DNA of 64,000 nucleotides, from assembly GCF_000336555.1 (NCBI RefSeq), contig NZ_KB375281.1, forward strand, positions 2,615,954-2,679,953, in the 5' to 3' direction. Positions within the stretch are counted from its first letter, which is position 1. Every line of letters starts with the position of its first letter. This document shows positions 1-8,847 of this stretch, in pieces. The notes under the pieces are model-generated. The model was not told the DNA's origin. It searched no databases and saw only the letters and a program-made list of their open reading frames with translations. A program made the translations under genes and the position numbers. The stretch comes from Afipia clevelandensis ATCC 49720 (GTDB taxonomy: Bacteria > Pseudomonadota > Alphaproteobacteria > Rhizobiales > Xanthobacteraceae).

Positions 1-623
1 TGATCCGCAACGCCGAGGACCGGCTAACCCACATCATGACCGCGATGACGAAGGACGGCGGCGGCCTTGAAATCAACCGCCAGCTTCTGGACGAGATCAC
101 CTCGCTGGCTGCGCGTGTCGAGGCGGAAGCCGCGATTGCCGGCTATCGCTTCGCCGCCAGCGCCGCCTATGACGACATCGTGCGCCAGCGCCTCGACGTG
201 ATCGGCGAGCAATCCTTCGGTGGTTGGCCGACGCTGGCAGATTTCCTCGGACGGCGGCTGAACCCTGCGATGCGCACATGCCAGACACTCAACACACGCA
301 TGCAGGACCTGAACAAGAAACTCACCCGCGCGGCGAACCTGCTGCGCACCCGCATCGACGTCGAGATCGAGCAGCAGAACCGCGACCTGCTCGCAGCCAT
401 GAGCGAGCGCGCGCGGATGCAGCTTCGTTTGCAGCAGACCGTCGAAGGCCTGTCGGTCGCGGCGATCAGCTACTATGTCGCGAGCCTGCTGCACTACGTG
501 TTCGAGTCGGCTGAACACTATATGCCGGTCAGTCCGATGGTGGCGACCGGTATCTCCATCCCGTTCGTGGTGATCGTGCTGACGATCATGCTCTGGCGGG
601 TCAAGCGCAGCCACCACGCCTGA
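1..623 (+). CDS. DUF3422 family membrane protein, C-terminal part (5' end outside window)
   Basis: The reading frame is open from base 3 with no stop, so the gene is cut by the window edge and only about 206 C-terminal residues are seen. The visible part has a long helical, charged stretch rich in Arg, Gln and Glu, a moderately hydrophobic segment (VEGLSVAAISYYVASLL) and a clear final membrane helix (GISIPFVVIVLTIMLW) followed by a short basic tail. This layout, with the EGLSVAAISYY block, is typical of the C-terminus of DUF3422 predicted membrane-anchored proteins. Their biochemical role is unknown. An internal ATG at 36 is not the real start. Confidence 0.75.
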   Translation, partial: IRNAEDRLTHIMTAMTKDGGGLEINRQLLDEITSLAARVEAEAAIAGYRFAASAAYDDIVRQRLDVIGEQSFGGWPTLADFLGRRLNPAMRTCQTLNTRMQDLNKKLTRAANLLRTRIDVEIEQQNRDLLAAMSERARMQLRLQQTVEGLSVAAISYYVASLLHYVFESAEHYMPVSPMVATGISIPFVVIVLTIMLWRVKRSHHA

Positions 624-700
624 ACGGGTGCAGACGATTTGCACGCGGCCTTGGCCGTGATAGGTCCTGTCCCGCAGATCAGTTCCGGACAGGACAAAGC

Positions 701-1177
701 ATGAGCGTCGAAACGGTTCGCGCGTTTTTCGCAGCGAATGCCCCCGATATTGCCGTCCTTGAATCGGACAAGAGTTCCGCCACCGTGACGCTGGCCGCCG
801 AGGCCTTCGGCGTGACGCCCGCCGAAATCGCCAAGACACTGTCCCTGCGCATTGGCGACAAGGTGTTGCTGGTGGTGACCTGCGGCACTGCGCGGCTCGA
901 CAACAAGAAGGCGCGCGCCGTGTTCGGCGGCAAGCCGCGCATGTTGAGCGCCGAGGAGGCGCTCGAGGCCACAGGCCATCCTGTCGGCGGCATCTGCCCA
1001 TTCGGCTTGAAGACGCCGCTGCCGGTCTATTGCGATGTGTCGCTGAAAGCATTCACCGAGGTCGTGCCTGCCGCAGGCTCCATCAACAGCGCGGTGCGGA
1101 TTTCCCCCGCACGCATGGCCGAACTGACCCATGCCGAATGGGTCGACGTGAGCGAGACCGCGATGGCTTCAACCTGA
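701..1177 (+). CDS. YbaK/EbsC-type aminoacyl-tRNA deacylase domain protein
   Basis: A 158-residue single-domain protein of the YbaK/ProXp family, which hydrolyses mischarged aminoacyl-tRNA (for example Cys- or Ala-tRNAPro) in trans in the cytoplasm. The family hallmark lysine is present at residue 45 (EIAKTLSL), as are the GTARLDNKKAR block and the GHPVGGICPFGL motif near residues 91-102. The length is normal for a free-standing deacylase. It follows the DUF3422 gene by 77 bases and precedes a haloacid dehalogenase on the same strand, with no evident shared function. The tRNA substrate cannot be assigned from sequence alone. Confidence 0.85.
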   Translation: MSVETVRAFFAANAPDIAVLESDKSSATVTLAAEAFGVTPAEIAKTLSLRIGDKVLLVVTCGTARLDNKKARAVFGGKPRMLSAEEALEATGHPVGGICPFGLKTPLPVYCDVSLKAFTEVVPAAGSINSAVRISPARMAELTHAEWVDVSETAMAST

Positions 1178-1222
1178 CAGGGACTGCTCGCGCAACATCA
1201 CCGCATTCGAGGGAGAACAGGG

Positions 1223-1966
1223 ATGACCATCAAGGCCGTTGTATTCGACGCCTACGGCACGCTGTACGACGTGCAGTCGGTGGCCGCCGTGACAGACGAG
1301 GCATTTCCCGGCTATGGCGAGTTGATCAGCCAGATCTGGCGCATGAAGCAGCTCGAATACACCTGGCTGCGCTCGTTGATGGGGCGGTACGAGGATTTCT
1401 CCGTCGTCACGCGCGACTCGCTCAACTTCACCTTGAAGACGCTGGGCCTGACGTTCGATGCCGCGGTCTTCGAGCGCATCATGGACAAATACGTCCACCT
1501 CGATCCTTATCCGGATGCAAAGCAGGCGCTGACCGGCTTGAAGGGCCGCAAGCTGGCGATCCTGTCGAACGGCAGCACGGACATGCTCAACGCGCTGGTT
1601 CGCAACACCGGTCTGCACGCCATCCTCGACGCCACGATCAGCATCGACTCCACCCGTATCTTCAAACCGTCGCCACGCACCTATGAACTCATCGAGACTC
1701 ATCTGGGCGTGGCGCCGCAGGAGGTGCTGTTCGTCTCATCCAATCCATTCGATGCCTGTGGTGCCAAATCCTTCGGCCTGAATGTCGCTTGGATCGAGCG
1801 CGTCACGCCGCAGGCGATGGCAGCGGAACTGGCCGGAGCAAGTCTCGTCCGTCCGCTCGCGATGTTCAAGGCCATGCGAATGCAGATGGACGAATACGGC
1901 CTGGAGCCGGATTATCGCATTGGCGCTCTGGCGGATTTGCCGGGACTTGTCACCGCACACCCGTAA
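1223..1966 (+). CDS. L-2-haloacid dehalogenase (HAD superfamily, type II)
   Basis: A 247-residue HAD protein predicted to convert L-2-haloalkanoic acids to D-2-hydroxy acids. The type II catalytic set is readable: nucleophile Asp9 in FDAYGTLYD with Thr13, Arg40 in QIWRMKQLEYTWLR, Ser115-Asn116 in LSNGS, Lys148 and Tyr154 in FKPSPRTYE, and Ser172/Asn174/Asp177 in VSSNPFDACGAK. The usual Trp before the last Asp is Phe176, a conservative change in the hydrophobic pocket. The start at 1223 follows GGGAGAACAGGG. The family is known for haloacid detoxification; substrate here is inferred. It appears monocistronic. Confidence 0.88.
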   Translation: MTIKAVVFDAYGTLYDVQSVAAVTDEAFPGYGELISQIWRMKQLEYTWLRSLMGRYEDFSVVTRDSLNFTLKTLGLTFDAAVFERIMDKYVHLDPYPDAKQALTGLKGRKLAILSNGSTDMLNALVRNTGLHAILDATISIDSTRIFKPSPRTYELIETHLGVAPQEVLFVSSNPFDACGAKSFGLNVAWIERVTPQAMAAELAGASLVRPLAMFKAMRMQMDEYGLEPDYRIGALADLPGLVTAHP

Positions 1967-2096
1967 AGACAAGGACCGGCGGCTGTTGCAAAATTGACTC
2001 GGCCGCGCCCGGCCTGCACCGGCCATGCTGCGCCGGAGGACGGATTCCGCGATCTGGCACGATTGATGCTTCGCATTTCACCAAGGAGGTGATGTG

Positions 2097-2420
2097 ATGC
2101 GATCAGTCATTTTCTTGTTTCTGACAACGGCCGTGCTGGCGAGCCGCGTGTGTTTTGCACACGACGCGGACGGACGCCCTAACTGGATTGCCGAAGGCTC
2201 CTATAAAGGTGCCGATGGTGTTCATTGTTGCGGGCCAAGCGACTGCGAACAGCTTGGCTCCGACGAGGTGCAGGTCCGGCCCGATGGAATCTGGCTCACA
2301 CGGTTCAAGGAACTGGTTCCGTTCGAGCAGGCGACGCCGAGTGAAGACGGCAAGACATGGAGATGCCACAACCTCTCGGGCGAGCGGCGGTGCTTCTTCA
2401 TGAAGTATGGAGATACGTAG
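2097..2420 (+). CDS. Small secreted cysteine-containing protein
   Basis: A 107-residue protein with an N-terminal signal peptide (about 22 residues, ending near CFAHDADG) and mature Cys pairs in HCCGPSDCEQL and TWRCHNLSGERRCFF, suggesting disulphides in the periplasm. The Shine-Dalgarno AAGGAGGT at 2083-2090 lies 6 bases before ATG 2097 but only 3 before the in-frame GTG at 2094, so I chose ATG. Similar small signal-peptide proteins with an HCCG motif are seen in Bradyrhizobium-type genomes without known function. It converges on the gamma-glutamyltransferase gene. Confidence 0.7.
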   Translation: MRSVIFLFLTTAVLASRVCFAHDADGRPNWIAEGSYKGADGVHCCGPSDCEQLGSDEVQVRPDGIWLTRFKELVPFEQATPSEDGKTWRCHNLSGERRCFFMKYGDT

Positions 2421-2463
2421 CGGATAGCGCTGCGTATGAGCGACGTGCGTCCGGAACGAGTGC

Positions 2464-4041
2464 TCAAATGCCGAGCGCGACGCCATCCTTGCGGTGGTCG
2501 GTGGCGCCGAGCAGGACACCGCGTTCGTGGTCGATCCAGATCGCCTGGCAGCCGCCGATGGCAACGTCCGCCCATTTCACATCGTGCCCGCGCGCAGCGA
2601 GTTCAGCACCGATCTCTTTGCCAAAGGTCGGCTCCAGCGACAGCACGCCCTCGAATGCGAACGAGCGAGGCGCTTCCGATGCGGCCTGAATGTCCATGCC
2701 GAGGTCGAACACATTGGAGAGGAAGTTGCCGTGACCGGTGGCCTGATAGTGACCACCCATGACGCCGAACGGCATCATGCAGCTGCCGTTCTTCATCACC
2801 ATGCCGGGAATGATGGTGTGCATCGGCCGCTTGTTCGGCCCGAGCGCGTTGGGATGTCCCGATTGAAGCCGGAAACCCCAGCCGCGATTGTGCAGCAACA
2901 CGCCTGACTTCGGCGCGTAAACGCCGCTGCCGAACGGCTGGAACAGGGAATTGATGAACGACACCGCGTTGAGGTCGCGGTCCACCACGGTGACATAGAC
3001 CGTGTCCTTGTGTTCGATATCGTCCCAATCGACCGGCGCGCTCGCGCGTGTCATGGAAATCTTGCTGCGGATTGCACCGATATAGGCATCCGACAGGAAA
3101 TGCGCCGCATCGACGTTGCCATGCGCGGGATCGCAGAAGAACGCATCGCGTGCGCGATAGGCCGCCTTGGTCGCTTCCGCCAGGAGATGCACGCGGTCGA
3201 CTTCGGACAGCGCCTTGATGTCATACCCCGCCAGCGTGCGCAGGATCATCAGCGCGGCCAGCCCCTGCCCGTTCGGCGGACATTCGAGCACGTCATGTCC
3301 GCCATAGCTTGCGGAAATCGGCGTCACGTCTTCCGGCGCATTCGCCGCGAAGTCCGCGACCGTGTGTGTGCCGCCGAGGGCCTGCAGAATGCCCACAAGC
3401 TCCTCGGCCACCTCGCCTTCATAGAAGGCGGCGCGGCCTTTGCGCGCAATTTGCCGCAGCGTTTTGCCGAGCGCCGGCTGGCTGCGCCGATCGCCGATGG
3501 AGGGCGCGATGCTGCCGGGCAGATATTGCTCCATGGCAGCCGGATTGCTTTCGAGCCGCGCGCGGTTGCGCGTCCAGTCCGAAGCCACGCGCGGCGTGAT
3601 ACGGAAGCCGTTTTCCGCGGCGTCGATAGCAGGCTTGAAGATTTCCTCCAGCGATTTGCTGCCATGCTTCGCCGCGAGGGTGCACCAGGCGTCGATGGCG
3701 CCGGGAACCGTGATGCCTTCGATCGAGGTTGGCGTCAGCGCTTTCGCGCCCTTGGCCATCGTGGCGGCGAGATCGGTCTTCGCCGGCGTCCGGCCCGAGC
3801 CGTTGAGCGCCACCGGCGTGCCGGCCTTCGGCGAATAGATCACAAAGCAGTCGCCGCCAACGCCGGTCATCTGCGGTTCGACCACGCCCTGCAACGCCAC
3901 CGCTGCGATGGCGGCATCCATCGCGTTGCCGCCGGCCTTGAGAATGTCGAGCGCCGCGAGTGTCGCCTGTGGATGGGAGGTTGCGGCCATGCCGCGTTCC
4001 CCCACTGCGATGGAGCGGGACGGCGAGATGAAATTGCGCAT
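2464..4041 (-). CDS. ggt: Gamma-glutamyltransferase family protein
   Basis: A 525-residue protein of the Ntn-hydrolase GGT family, which is made as a precursor that cleaves itself before a Thr that becomes the nucleophile of the small subunit. The candidate is Thr347 in [13 protein letters not shown]. Also present are [11 protein letters not shown] (38-48), [13 protein letters not shown] (54-66), and the small-subunit [13 protein letters not shown]. No signal peptide is visible, unlike periplasmic E. coli Ggt, so this is probably a cytoplasmic GGT-like hydrolase. It could act on glutathione, its conjugates or cephalosporin-type substrates. The LysR gene downstream on the same strand starts about 1 kb away and is not co-transcribed with it as an operon leader. 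Confidence 0.88.
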   Translation of the reverse strand: MRNFISPSRSIAVGERGMAATSHPQATLAALDILKAGGNAMDAAIAAVALQGVVEPQMTGVGGDCFVIYSPKAGTPVALNGSGRTPAKTDLAATMAKGAKALTPTSIEGITVPGAIDAWCTLAAKHGSKSLEEIFKPAIDAAENGFRITPRVASDWTRNRARLESNPAAMEQYLPGSIAPSIGDRRSQPALGKTLRQIARKGRAAFYEGEVAEELVGILQALGGTHTVADFAANAPEDVTPISASYGGHDVLECPPNGQGLAALMILRTLAGYDIKALSEVDRVHLLAEATKAAYRARDAFFCDPAHGNVDAAHFLSDAYIGAIRSKISMTRASAPVDWDDIEHKDTVYVTVVDRDLNAVSFINSLFQPFGSGVYAPKSGVLLHNRGWGFRLQSGHPNALGPNKRPMHTIIPGMVMKNGSCMMPFGVMGGHYQATGHGNFLSNVFDLGMDIQAASEAPRSFAFEGVLSLEPTFGKEIGAELAARGHDVKWADVAIGGCQAIWIDHERGVLLGATDHRKDGVALGI

Positions 4042-4119
4042 TCAGGAAAACCTTCGAGGATGGGCTTTCATGATACGCAGACTCCGGCTGCCGATCCAGT
4101 CTGGAACCGCGGATGAGCG

Positions 4120-5034
4120 CTAGCGCGCCGACCGCTTGCTGCGCCCGAGTTTCTCCGCAAGAAAGTCCGCAAGCACTTCGACACGCGCAGGGCGCGGCCC
4201 GCCGGGCGGCATCACCAGATGCACCGCGCCTTCCGGCTGTTTCCAGTCCTTCAGAATGACCTCAAGCTGTCCCGTAGCAATCGCCTCTCCGACGATGAAA
4301 TCCGGCAGATCGGCGATGCCCAGTCCAGCCAACAGCGCCGGCATAATCGCTTCACCGTTGTTGACGCGCAGTTGTCCCGACGGCCGCACCGTCGCCTGCT
4401 CGCCGGCCGTATTGACGTAGTGCCAGATACCCGGCGTCGACAGGTAAGCGTAACCGAAGCACTTGTGCTCGGCGAGATGCATGGGGTGGGTCGGGCGTCC
4501 ATGCTTTTTGAGATAGGACGGCGCCGCCACCGTGTAGCGCCGCATGCCGCACAACCGCCTCGCAACCAACGACGAATCCGGCAGGCGCGCGATGCGAATA
4601 CCGGCGTCGAAACCGTCGCCGATCAGATCGACCATGGCATCGCTCAAGTGCAGGTCGATGGACACTTCGGGATAGGCACGAAGAAAATCCGGCAACAGAG
4701 GCGCGATGACCCGCACGCCGTAGGTCATGGGCACAGCGAATCGCACCAGCCCGCGCGGCGCGGACGACTGCGCCAGCGCTTCGTTCTCCGCAGCCTCTCC
4801 GTCCATCAGGAGTTGCGCGGCGCGCTCGGACAGGCGCTGGCCCGCATCGGTCAGTGCCAGTTGCCGCGAGGTGCGGTTGAACAGCCGGGCCCCGAGCCGC
4901 CCTTCCAGCCGGCTGACGGCCTTGGAAACGGTCGCCTTTGACAGGGCGAGTTCTGCTGCGGCCCCCGCAAACGACCGCATTTCCACGACTTTCGCGAAAA
5001 TCGCGAGCGCCTCGAAGTCCGGAAGCCGCGACAT
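4120..5034 (-). CDS. LysR family transcriptional regulator
   Basis: A 304-residue LysR protein. The N-terminal winged helix-turn-helix is clear (FEALAIFAKVVEMRSFAGAA through SKATVSKAVSRLEGRLGARLFNRTSR, roughly residues 7-60), followed by a substrate-binding domain of the AaeR/CrgA-like subgroup. It is divergent from the SDR gene starting at 5159; the 124-base gap contains an inverted repeat (see 5060-5078). Divergent LysR-target pairs usually mean direct regulation, so the SDR-pirin-wrbA run is the likely regulon. The inducer is unknown, perhaps a quinone or other electrophile given the target functions. Confidence 0.9.
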   Translation of the reverse strand: MSRLPDFEALAIFAKVVEMRSFAGAAAELALSKATVSKAVSRLEGRLGARLFNRTSRQLALTDAGQRLSERAAQLLMDGEAAENEALAQSSAPRGLVRFAVPMTYGVRVIAPLLPDFLRAYPEVSIDLHLSDAMVDLIGDGFDAGIRIARLPDSSLVARRLCGMRRYTVAAPSYLKKHGRPTHPMHLAEHKCFGYAYLSTPGIWHYVNTAGEQATVRPSGQLRVNNGEAIMPALLAGLGIADLPDFIVGEAIATGQLEVILKDWKQPEGAVHLVMPPGGPRPARVEVLADFLAEKLGRSKRSAR

Positions 5035-5059
5035 AGGTCCTTCTCTCTTAGATCATTTT

Positions 5060-5078
5060 TGGAAACAATGAATTTCCA
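5060..5078. promoter_or_regulatory. Inverted repeat in LysR/SDR divergent promoter region
   Basis: TGGAAA at 5060-5065 and TTTCCA at 5073-5078 form a perfect 6-bp inverted repeat with a 7-base spacer, about 30 bases upstream of the LysR start and 80 upstream of the SDR start. The position fits an autoregulatory operator for the divergent LysR gene. The centre does not give the classical T-N11-A spacing, so assignment to this regulator is an inference. Confidence 0.4.
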
Positions 5079-5158
5079 TAGTTTCTATTTATGCACCATC
5101 CGTCAGCGCTTATCCATAGCCCATCGGAATTCAACGCAGGCACTCACGGAGGCCTCCC

Positions 5159-5905
5159 ATGACCAAGTCACTCACAGGCAAAGTCGCCCTCGTCACCGGC
5201 GGATCACGCGGCATCGGCGCAGCCAGCGCCAAGGCGCTCGCGGACGAAGGCGCAAATGTTGCGATCAGCTACAGCGCATCGCCCGACAAGGCCGAAGCAG
5301 TCGTTCGCGACCTGAAGGCCAAGGGCGTCGAAGCCAAGGCATACCGGGCCGATCAGGCCAATACCGCCGAGGTCGAACAACTGGTCCGTGATGTCGCAAA
5401 GGATTTTGGCCGCCTCGACATCCTGGTGAACAACGCCGCCGTCGCGGTGATGGGGCCGCTCGATGACGCGAACAATGCCGCGGCTTTCGACCGCCAGTAT
5501 GCGATCAATCTCGATGGTGTCGTCACCGCGATCCGGACCGCATCAAAGTTGATCAGCGATGGTGGCCGCATCGTCACCATCGGGTCAGGCATCGCCACCC
5601 GTGCGACTTTCCCCGGCATGGCCGACTACGCCGCCACCAAGGCAGCCATCGTCGGCTATGCGAAAGGCGCGGCACGCGACCTCGGCCCGCGCGGCATCAC
5701 CGTCAACGTGCTGCAGCCCGGCTCGATCAACACCGACATGAACCCCGAGAATGGCGAGTTCGCGGAAGCCCAGCGCGTTCAGCACGCCTTGCAGCGTTAC
5801 GGCACGCCGGAAGAAATCGCCGCCGGCGTGGTGTTCCTCGCCAGCCCCGGCGCCTCGTTCGTGACCGGCACCGTGCTGAATGTCGATGGCGGCTTCGGCG
5901 CCTGA
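5159..5905 (+). CDS. SDR family NAD(P)-dependent oxidoreductase
   Basis: A 248-residue classical short-chain dehydrogenase. The cofactor motif is TGGSRGIG (Gly14, Gly18, Gly20), NNA is at 91-93, and the catalytic Ser143, Tyr157 and Lys161 are in place (GSG and DYAATKAA). The C-terminal VTGTVLNVDGGF is typical. A GGAGG sequence precedes ATG 5159. It is the first gene of a likely operon with the pirin gene (35 bases downstream) and wrbA. The substrate is unknown; the close resemblance to 3-oxoacyl-ACP reductase-like SDRs is a family feature, not proof of a fatty-acid role. Confidence 0.9.
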   Translation: MTKSLTGKVALVTGGSRGIGAASAKALADEGANVAISYSASPDKAEAVVRDLKAKGVEAKAYRADQANTAEVEQLVRDVAKDFGRLDILVNNAAVAVMGPLDDANNAAAFDRQYAINLDGVVTAIRTASKLISDGGRIVTIGSGIATRATFPGMADYAATKAAIVGYAKGAARDLGPRGITVNVLQPGSINTDMNPENGEFAEAQRVQHALQRYGTPEEIAAGVVFLASPGASFVTGTVLNVDGGFGA

Positions 5906-5940
5906 ATCTCTCAAGCAAATTTCAATCAAGGAACATCCCA

Positions 5941-6639
5941 TGATCGAACTTCGCCCATTCAACACGCTCGGCAGCGCCGATCACGGCTGGCTCAAGGCAA
6001 AGCACCACTTCTCCTTCGGCAGTCACTACGACCCGAACAATATGAATCACGGCAGCCTGCGCGTCTGGAACGATGACGAGATCGCGCCGAACACCGGTTT
6101 CCCCGCGCATCCCCATGCCAACATGGAAATCATCACTTTCGTTCGCGAAGGCGCGATCACCCATCAGGATTCGCTCGGCAACAAGGGCCGCACCGAAGCC
6201 GGCGATGTGCAGGTGATGAGCGCGGGCTCCGGCATCCGTCACTCCGAGTACAATCTTGAACCGGTGACCACCAAGATCTTCCAGATCTGGATCGAGCCGA
6301 CGCAGGAAGGCGGACAGCCGTGCTGGGGTGCGAAGCCTTTTCCGAAAGCTGACCGCTCCGGAAAGTTCGTCACCATCGCAAGCGGCCACAAGGCCGACAA
6401 CGATGCGCTGCCGATCCGCGCCGATGCGCGCGTGCTCGCCACCACACTGAAGGCCGGCGAGACCGCCGAATATGCGCTCGGCGAAGACCGCTACGGCTAT
6501 CTGGTGCCCGCCAGCGGCAGCATCGAGGTCAATGGCGTGCGCGCAAACACCCGCGACGGCATTGCCGTCCAGGATGAAGCCTCGGTGACGATCACCGCGC
6601 TGGAAGACACAGAACTCATTCTCGTGGATGCGGCTTGAG
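5941..6639 (+). CDS. Pirin family protein (YhaK/YhhW-type bicupin)
   Basis: A 232-residue bicupin. The pirin metal site is complete: His57 and His59 in PAHPHANME, His101 and Glu103 in RHSEYN, matching the ligand pattern of E. coli YhhW, which has quercetin 2,3-dioxygenase activity in vitro. The second cupin (residues about 150-230) lacks this signature, as usual. I place the start at ATG 5941, after AAGGAACATCCC, rather than at upstream in-frame codons that overlap the SDR gene. It sits between the SDR and wrbA genes, consistent with a redox or quinone stress role. The final codon ends near 6638-6639. Confidence 0.88.
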
Positions 6640-6695
6640 CCGCATCCACTCCCGTCCACCCGACCACTCACCCTGCAAATTCAAAGGAGGCCATC

Positions 6696-7295
6696 ATGGC
6701 CAAGGTTCTCGTTCTCTACTATTCCGCCTACGGACACATTGAAGCGATGGCCAACGCTGTCGCGGAAGGCGCCCGCGAAGCCGGCGCGACCGTCGACGTG
6801 AAGCGCGTGCCTGAACTGGTGCCGCCCGACGTCGCCAAGGCGTCCTACTACAAGGTCGATCAGGCCGCTCCGGTCGCCAAGATCGAGGATCTGGCGAACT
6901 ACGACGCGATCATCGTCGGCACCGGGACCCGCTTCGGCCGCATCTCGTCGCAGATGGCGAACTTCCTCGATCAGGCCGGCGGCCTGTGGGCGAAGGGCGC
7001 GCTGCACGGCAAGGTCGGCGGCGCGTTCACCTCGAGCGCCACACAGCACGGCGGCCAGGAGACCACGCTGTTCTCGATCATCACCAACCTCTTGCATTTC
7101 GGCATGGTGATTGTCGGCCTCAACTACGGCTTCGCCGGACAGATGGGCGTCAAGGACGTCACCGGCGGCGCGCCGTATGGCGCGACCACCATCACCGACG
7201 GTGACGGCAGCCGCCAGCCGAGCGCGAATGAACTCGCCGGCGCGCGCTATCAGGGCAAGACCATCGCCGAAACAGCGAAGAAGCTGCACGGCTAG
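6696..7295 (+). CDS. wrbA: NAD(P)H:quinone oxidoreductase, WrbA type
   Basis: A 199-residue flavodoxin-like protein of the WrbA family, a tetrameric FMN enzyme that reduces quinones by two electrons and so avoids semiquinone formation. The N-terminal FMN phosphate loop is [15 protein letters not shown] (residues 8-22), [13 protein letters not shown] and [12 protein letters not shown] are family signatures, and the length is standard. A strong AAAGGAGG lies just before ATG 6696. It is third in the SDR-pirin-wrbA run and is followed by a hairpin at 7299-7330 that probably ends the transcript. Confidence 0.93.
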   Translation: MAKVLVLYYSAYGHIEAMANAVAEGAREAGATVDVKRVPELVPPDVAKASYYKVDQAAPVAKIEDLANYDAIIVGTGTRFGRISSQMANFLDQAGGLWAKGALHGKVGGAFTSSATQHGGQETTLFSIITNLLHFGMVIVGLNYGFAGQMGVKDVTGGAPYGATTITDGDGSRQPSANELAGARYQGKTIAETAKKLHG

Positions 7296-7298
7296 AAC

Positions 7299-7330
7299 AA
7301 ATGGCGGCGCCGGCGACGGTGCCGCCATTT
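7299..7330 (+). terminator. Hairpin terminator after wrbA
   Basis: AAATGGCGGC (7299-7308) pairs perfectly with GCCGCCATTT (7321-7330), starting 3 bases after the wrbA stop. The 3' arm ends in TTT followed by CC, so it is a moderate intrinsic terminator. Confidence 0.65.
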
Positions 7331-7350
7331 CCTTTCAGGGATTTCCGGTC

Positions 7351-7536
7351 ATGCAGGATGCTCTGTATCTGTTTCATATCGTTCGCGGCCCGCTGCGGAG
7401 TCTCGCGCAGGACTGGATGTGCCGCAGCCTCCGCCGCTCGGCCTTCGGCGAGAGCGCCGGTCTCTATCGCTACTGCCCGCCGTGCGATGCATCTACTACC
7501 AATGACGGTCGCGCAATTGCCATGGGAACCGGTTAG
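7351..7536 (+). CDS. Possible small ORF, 61 codons, unrecognised
   Basis: Between wrbA and the next hydrolase is a 259-base stretch after the terminator. It contains one small frame, starting [13 protein letters not shown] and ending MGTG, with a weak GGGA about 8 bases upstream. It has no recognisable domain, is rich in Arg and Cys and may be chance coding in high-GC DNA. Otherwise this intergenic region shows nothing definite. Confidence 0.2.
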   Translation: MQDALYLFHIVRGPLRSLAQDWMCRSLRRSAFGESAGLYRYCPPCDASTTNDGRAIAMGTG

Positions 7537-7589
7537 GTTCCCCTCGCCGGGTTTCATTCAGTCTGTTCACGTTACAGGAGCTACAGGTC

Positions 7590-8414
7590 ATGCCGACTAT
7601 CACAACCAAGGACGGCGTCGAGATTTTCTACAAGGACTGGGGCTCCGGTCAGCCGATCGTTTTCAGCCACGGCTGGCCGCTCTCGGCCGACGACTGGGAC
7701 GCGCAAATGCTTTTCTTTCTGGCGAAGGGCTTTCGGGTCATCGCCCATGACCGGCGCGGTCACGGTCGCTCCACCCAGACCGGCGACGGTCACGACATGG
7801 ATCACTACGCTGATGATCTCGCAGCAGTGGTCACGCATCTCGATCTGAAAAATGCGATCCACGTCGGTCACTCGACCGGCGGCGGCGAGGTCACGCATTA
7901 TCTCGCACGTCACGGCACAAACCGGGCTTCCAAGGCCGCTCTCATCAGCGCCGTCCCTCCGCTCATGGTGAAGACAGAAGCGAACCCGCTAGGGTTGCCG
8001 AAGGCAGTGTTCGACGACTTGCAGGCGCAACTGGCGGCGAACCGATCGAAGTTCTATCGCGATCTGCCGGAGGGGCCGTTCTACGGCTTCAACCGTCCAG
8101 GCGTAAAACCAATTGAAGCGGCGATCGCCAACTGGTGGCGTCAGGGCATGATGGGTGGCGCCAAGGCGCACTACGACGGCATCGTCGCTTTCTCGCAGAC
8201 CGATTTCACCGAAGACCTGAAGAAGATCACAATCCCGGTCCTTGTGATGCACAGCGAGGACGACCAGATCGTGCCTTATGTCGCCGCGGGCCCCTTGAGC
8301 GCAAAGCTGCTGCCGAACGGCACGCTGAAAACCTACAAGGATTTCCCGCACGGCATGATCACGACCCAAGCCGAGACGATCAACGCCGACCTGCTCGCCT
8401 TCATCAAGGGCTGA
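7590..8414 (+). CDS. Alpha/beta hydrolase, non-haem chloroperoxidase/esterase type
   Basis: A 274-residue alpha/beta hydrolase of the cofactor-free haloperoxidase/aryl-esterase family. The nucleophile elbow is GHSTGGG with Ser95, the acid is Asp224 or Asp225 in [10 protein letters not shown], and the catalytic His is His254 in DFPHGM. Oxyanion residues follow FSHGWP (25-30). ATG 7590 is preceded by ACAGGAGCTACAGG. Family members hydrolyse esters and can perform perhydrolysis; the chloroperoxidase label is historical. It lies downstream of the quinone-stress cluster but has its own upstream gap, so co-regulation is only suggested. Confidence 0.88.
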   Translation: MPTITTKDGVEIFYKDWGSGQPIVFSHGWPLSADDWDAQMLFFLAKGFRVIAHDRRGHGRSTQTGDGHDMDHYADDLAAVVTHLDLKNAIHVGHSTGGGEVTHYLARHGTNRASKAALISAVPPLMVKTEANPLGLPKAVFDDLQAQLAANRSKFYRDLPEGPFYGFNRPGVKPIEAAIANWWRQGMMGGAKAHYDGIVAFSQTDFTEDLKKITIPVLVMHSEDDQIVPYVAAGPLSAKLLPNGTLKTYKDFPHGMITTQAETINADLLAFIKG

Positions 8415-8437
8415 GGCTTGAACGAGCCGCAACAAGG

Positions 8438-8466
8438 AAAGGCCCGCTCATGGAGCGGGCCTTTTT
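8438..8466 (+). terminator. Intrinsic terminator after alpha/beta hydrolase
   Basis: GGCCCGCTC (8441-8449) pairs with GAGCGGGCC (8453-8461) across a 3-base loop and is followed by TTTTT. The AAA on the 5' side gives partial function for the convergent DUF2171 gene on the minus strand. Confidence 0.88.
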
Positions 8467-8483
8467 ACGTCTGCTGACCGGAC

Positions 8484-8714
8484 CTATGATGCCTTCTGCA
8501 ACGCGCCCACGTCATTGACCGCCTTGTTCAGATGGACATGGGTGTCCACATGGTCGATCCATGCGACCGGCACGAAGTGATGCTGCCCGTCGGGCGAACT
8601 AGCCTTCGTCAGCTTGATCTTGTCGTTACCTTCAAGGTGATCGACCTTGCCGATGTTCTTGCCGGCGGAATCGATCACGTCCATGTGTTCCTTGATCTTC
8701 GATACATCTGCCAT
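8484..8714 (-). CDS. DUF2171 family protein
   Basis: A 76-residue cytoplasmic protein. The sequence reads as a single PRC-barrel-like DUF2171 domain: VIDSAGKNIGKVDHLEG, KLTKASSPDGQHHFVPVAWIDHVDTHVHL. The function of the family is unknown; members are often found among stress-related small proteins in Hyphomicrobiales. AAGGAG precedes the ATG closely. It is divergent from the CsbD gene across a 133-base region, which suggests linked expression under stress, as inferred from neighbours. Confidence 0.82.
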   Translation of the reverse strand: MADVSKIKEHMDVIDSAGKNIGKVDHLEGNDKIKLTKASSPDGQHHFVPVAWIDHVDTHVHLNKAVNDVGALQKAS

Positions 8715-8792
8715 TTGCGTCTCCTTACTGTCTGGCTATCAACAACGCAGCGCCCGGATGGTTCGGCAATGCCTGCATTTTCGCCGCGCGAC

Positions 8793-8817
8793 GGAACCTG
8801 TTTCCCGTCCGGCAGTT
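8793..8817 (+). promoter_or_regulatory. Near-consensus EcfG-type promoter upstream of CsbD gene
   Basis: GGAAC at 8793-8797 is followed after 16 bases by AGTT at 8814-8817, one mismatch from the GGAAC-N16/17-CGTT signature of the alphaproteobacterial general stress sigma factor EcfG. It lies about 30 bases before the CsbD start, a suitable distance. CsbD-type genes are common members of this regulon. Confidence 0.4.
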
Positions 8818-8847
8818 GTCGGTCCATCACTCCTGGAGAACATGACG

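Noticed and set aside
24-1052. Long minus-strand open frame over the DUF3422 and YbaK genes
   Set aside because: It is antisense to two recognisable genes, is Arg-rich with no domain, and arises from GC-biased codon use.
5060-5078. Calling the inverted repeat a classical LysR T-N11-A box
   Set aside because: The palindrome centre gives A-N11-T, not T-N11-A, so it is reported only as a candidate operator.
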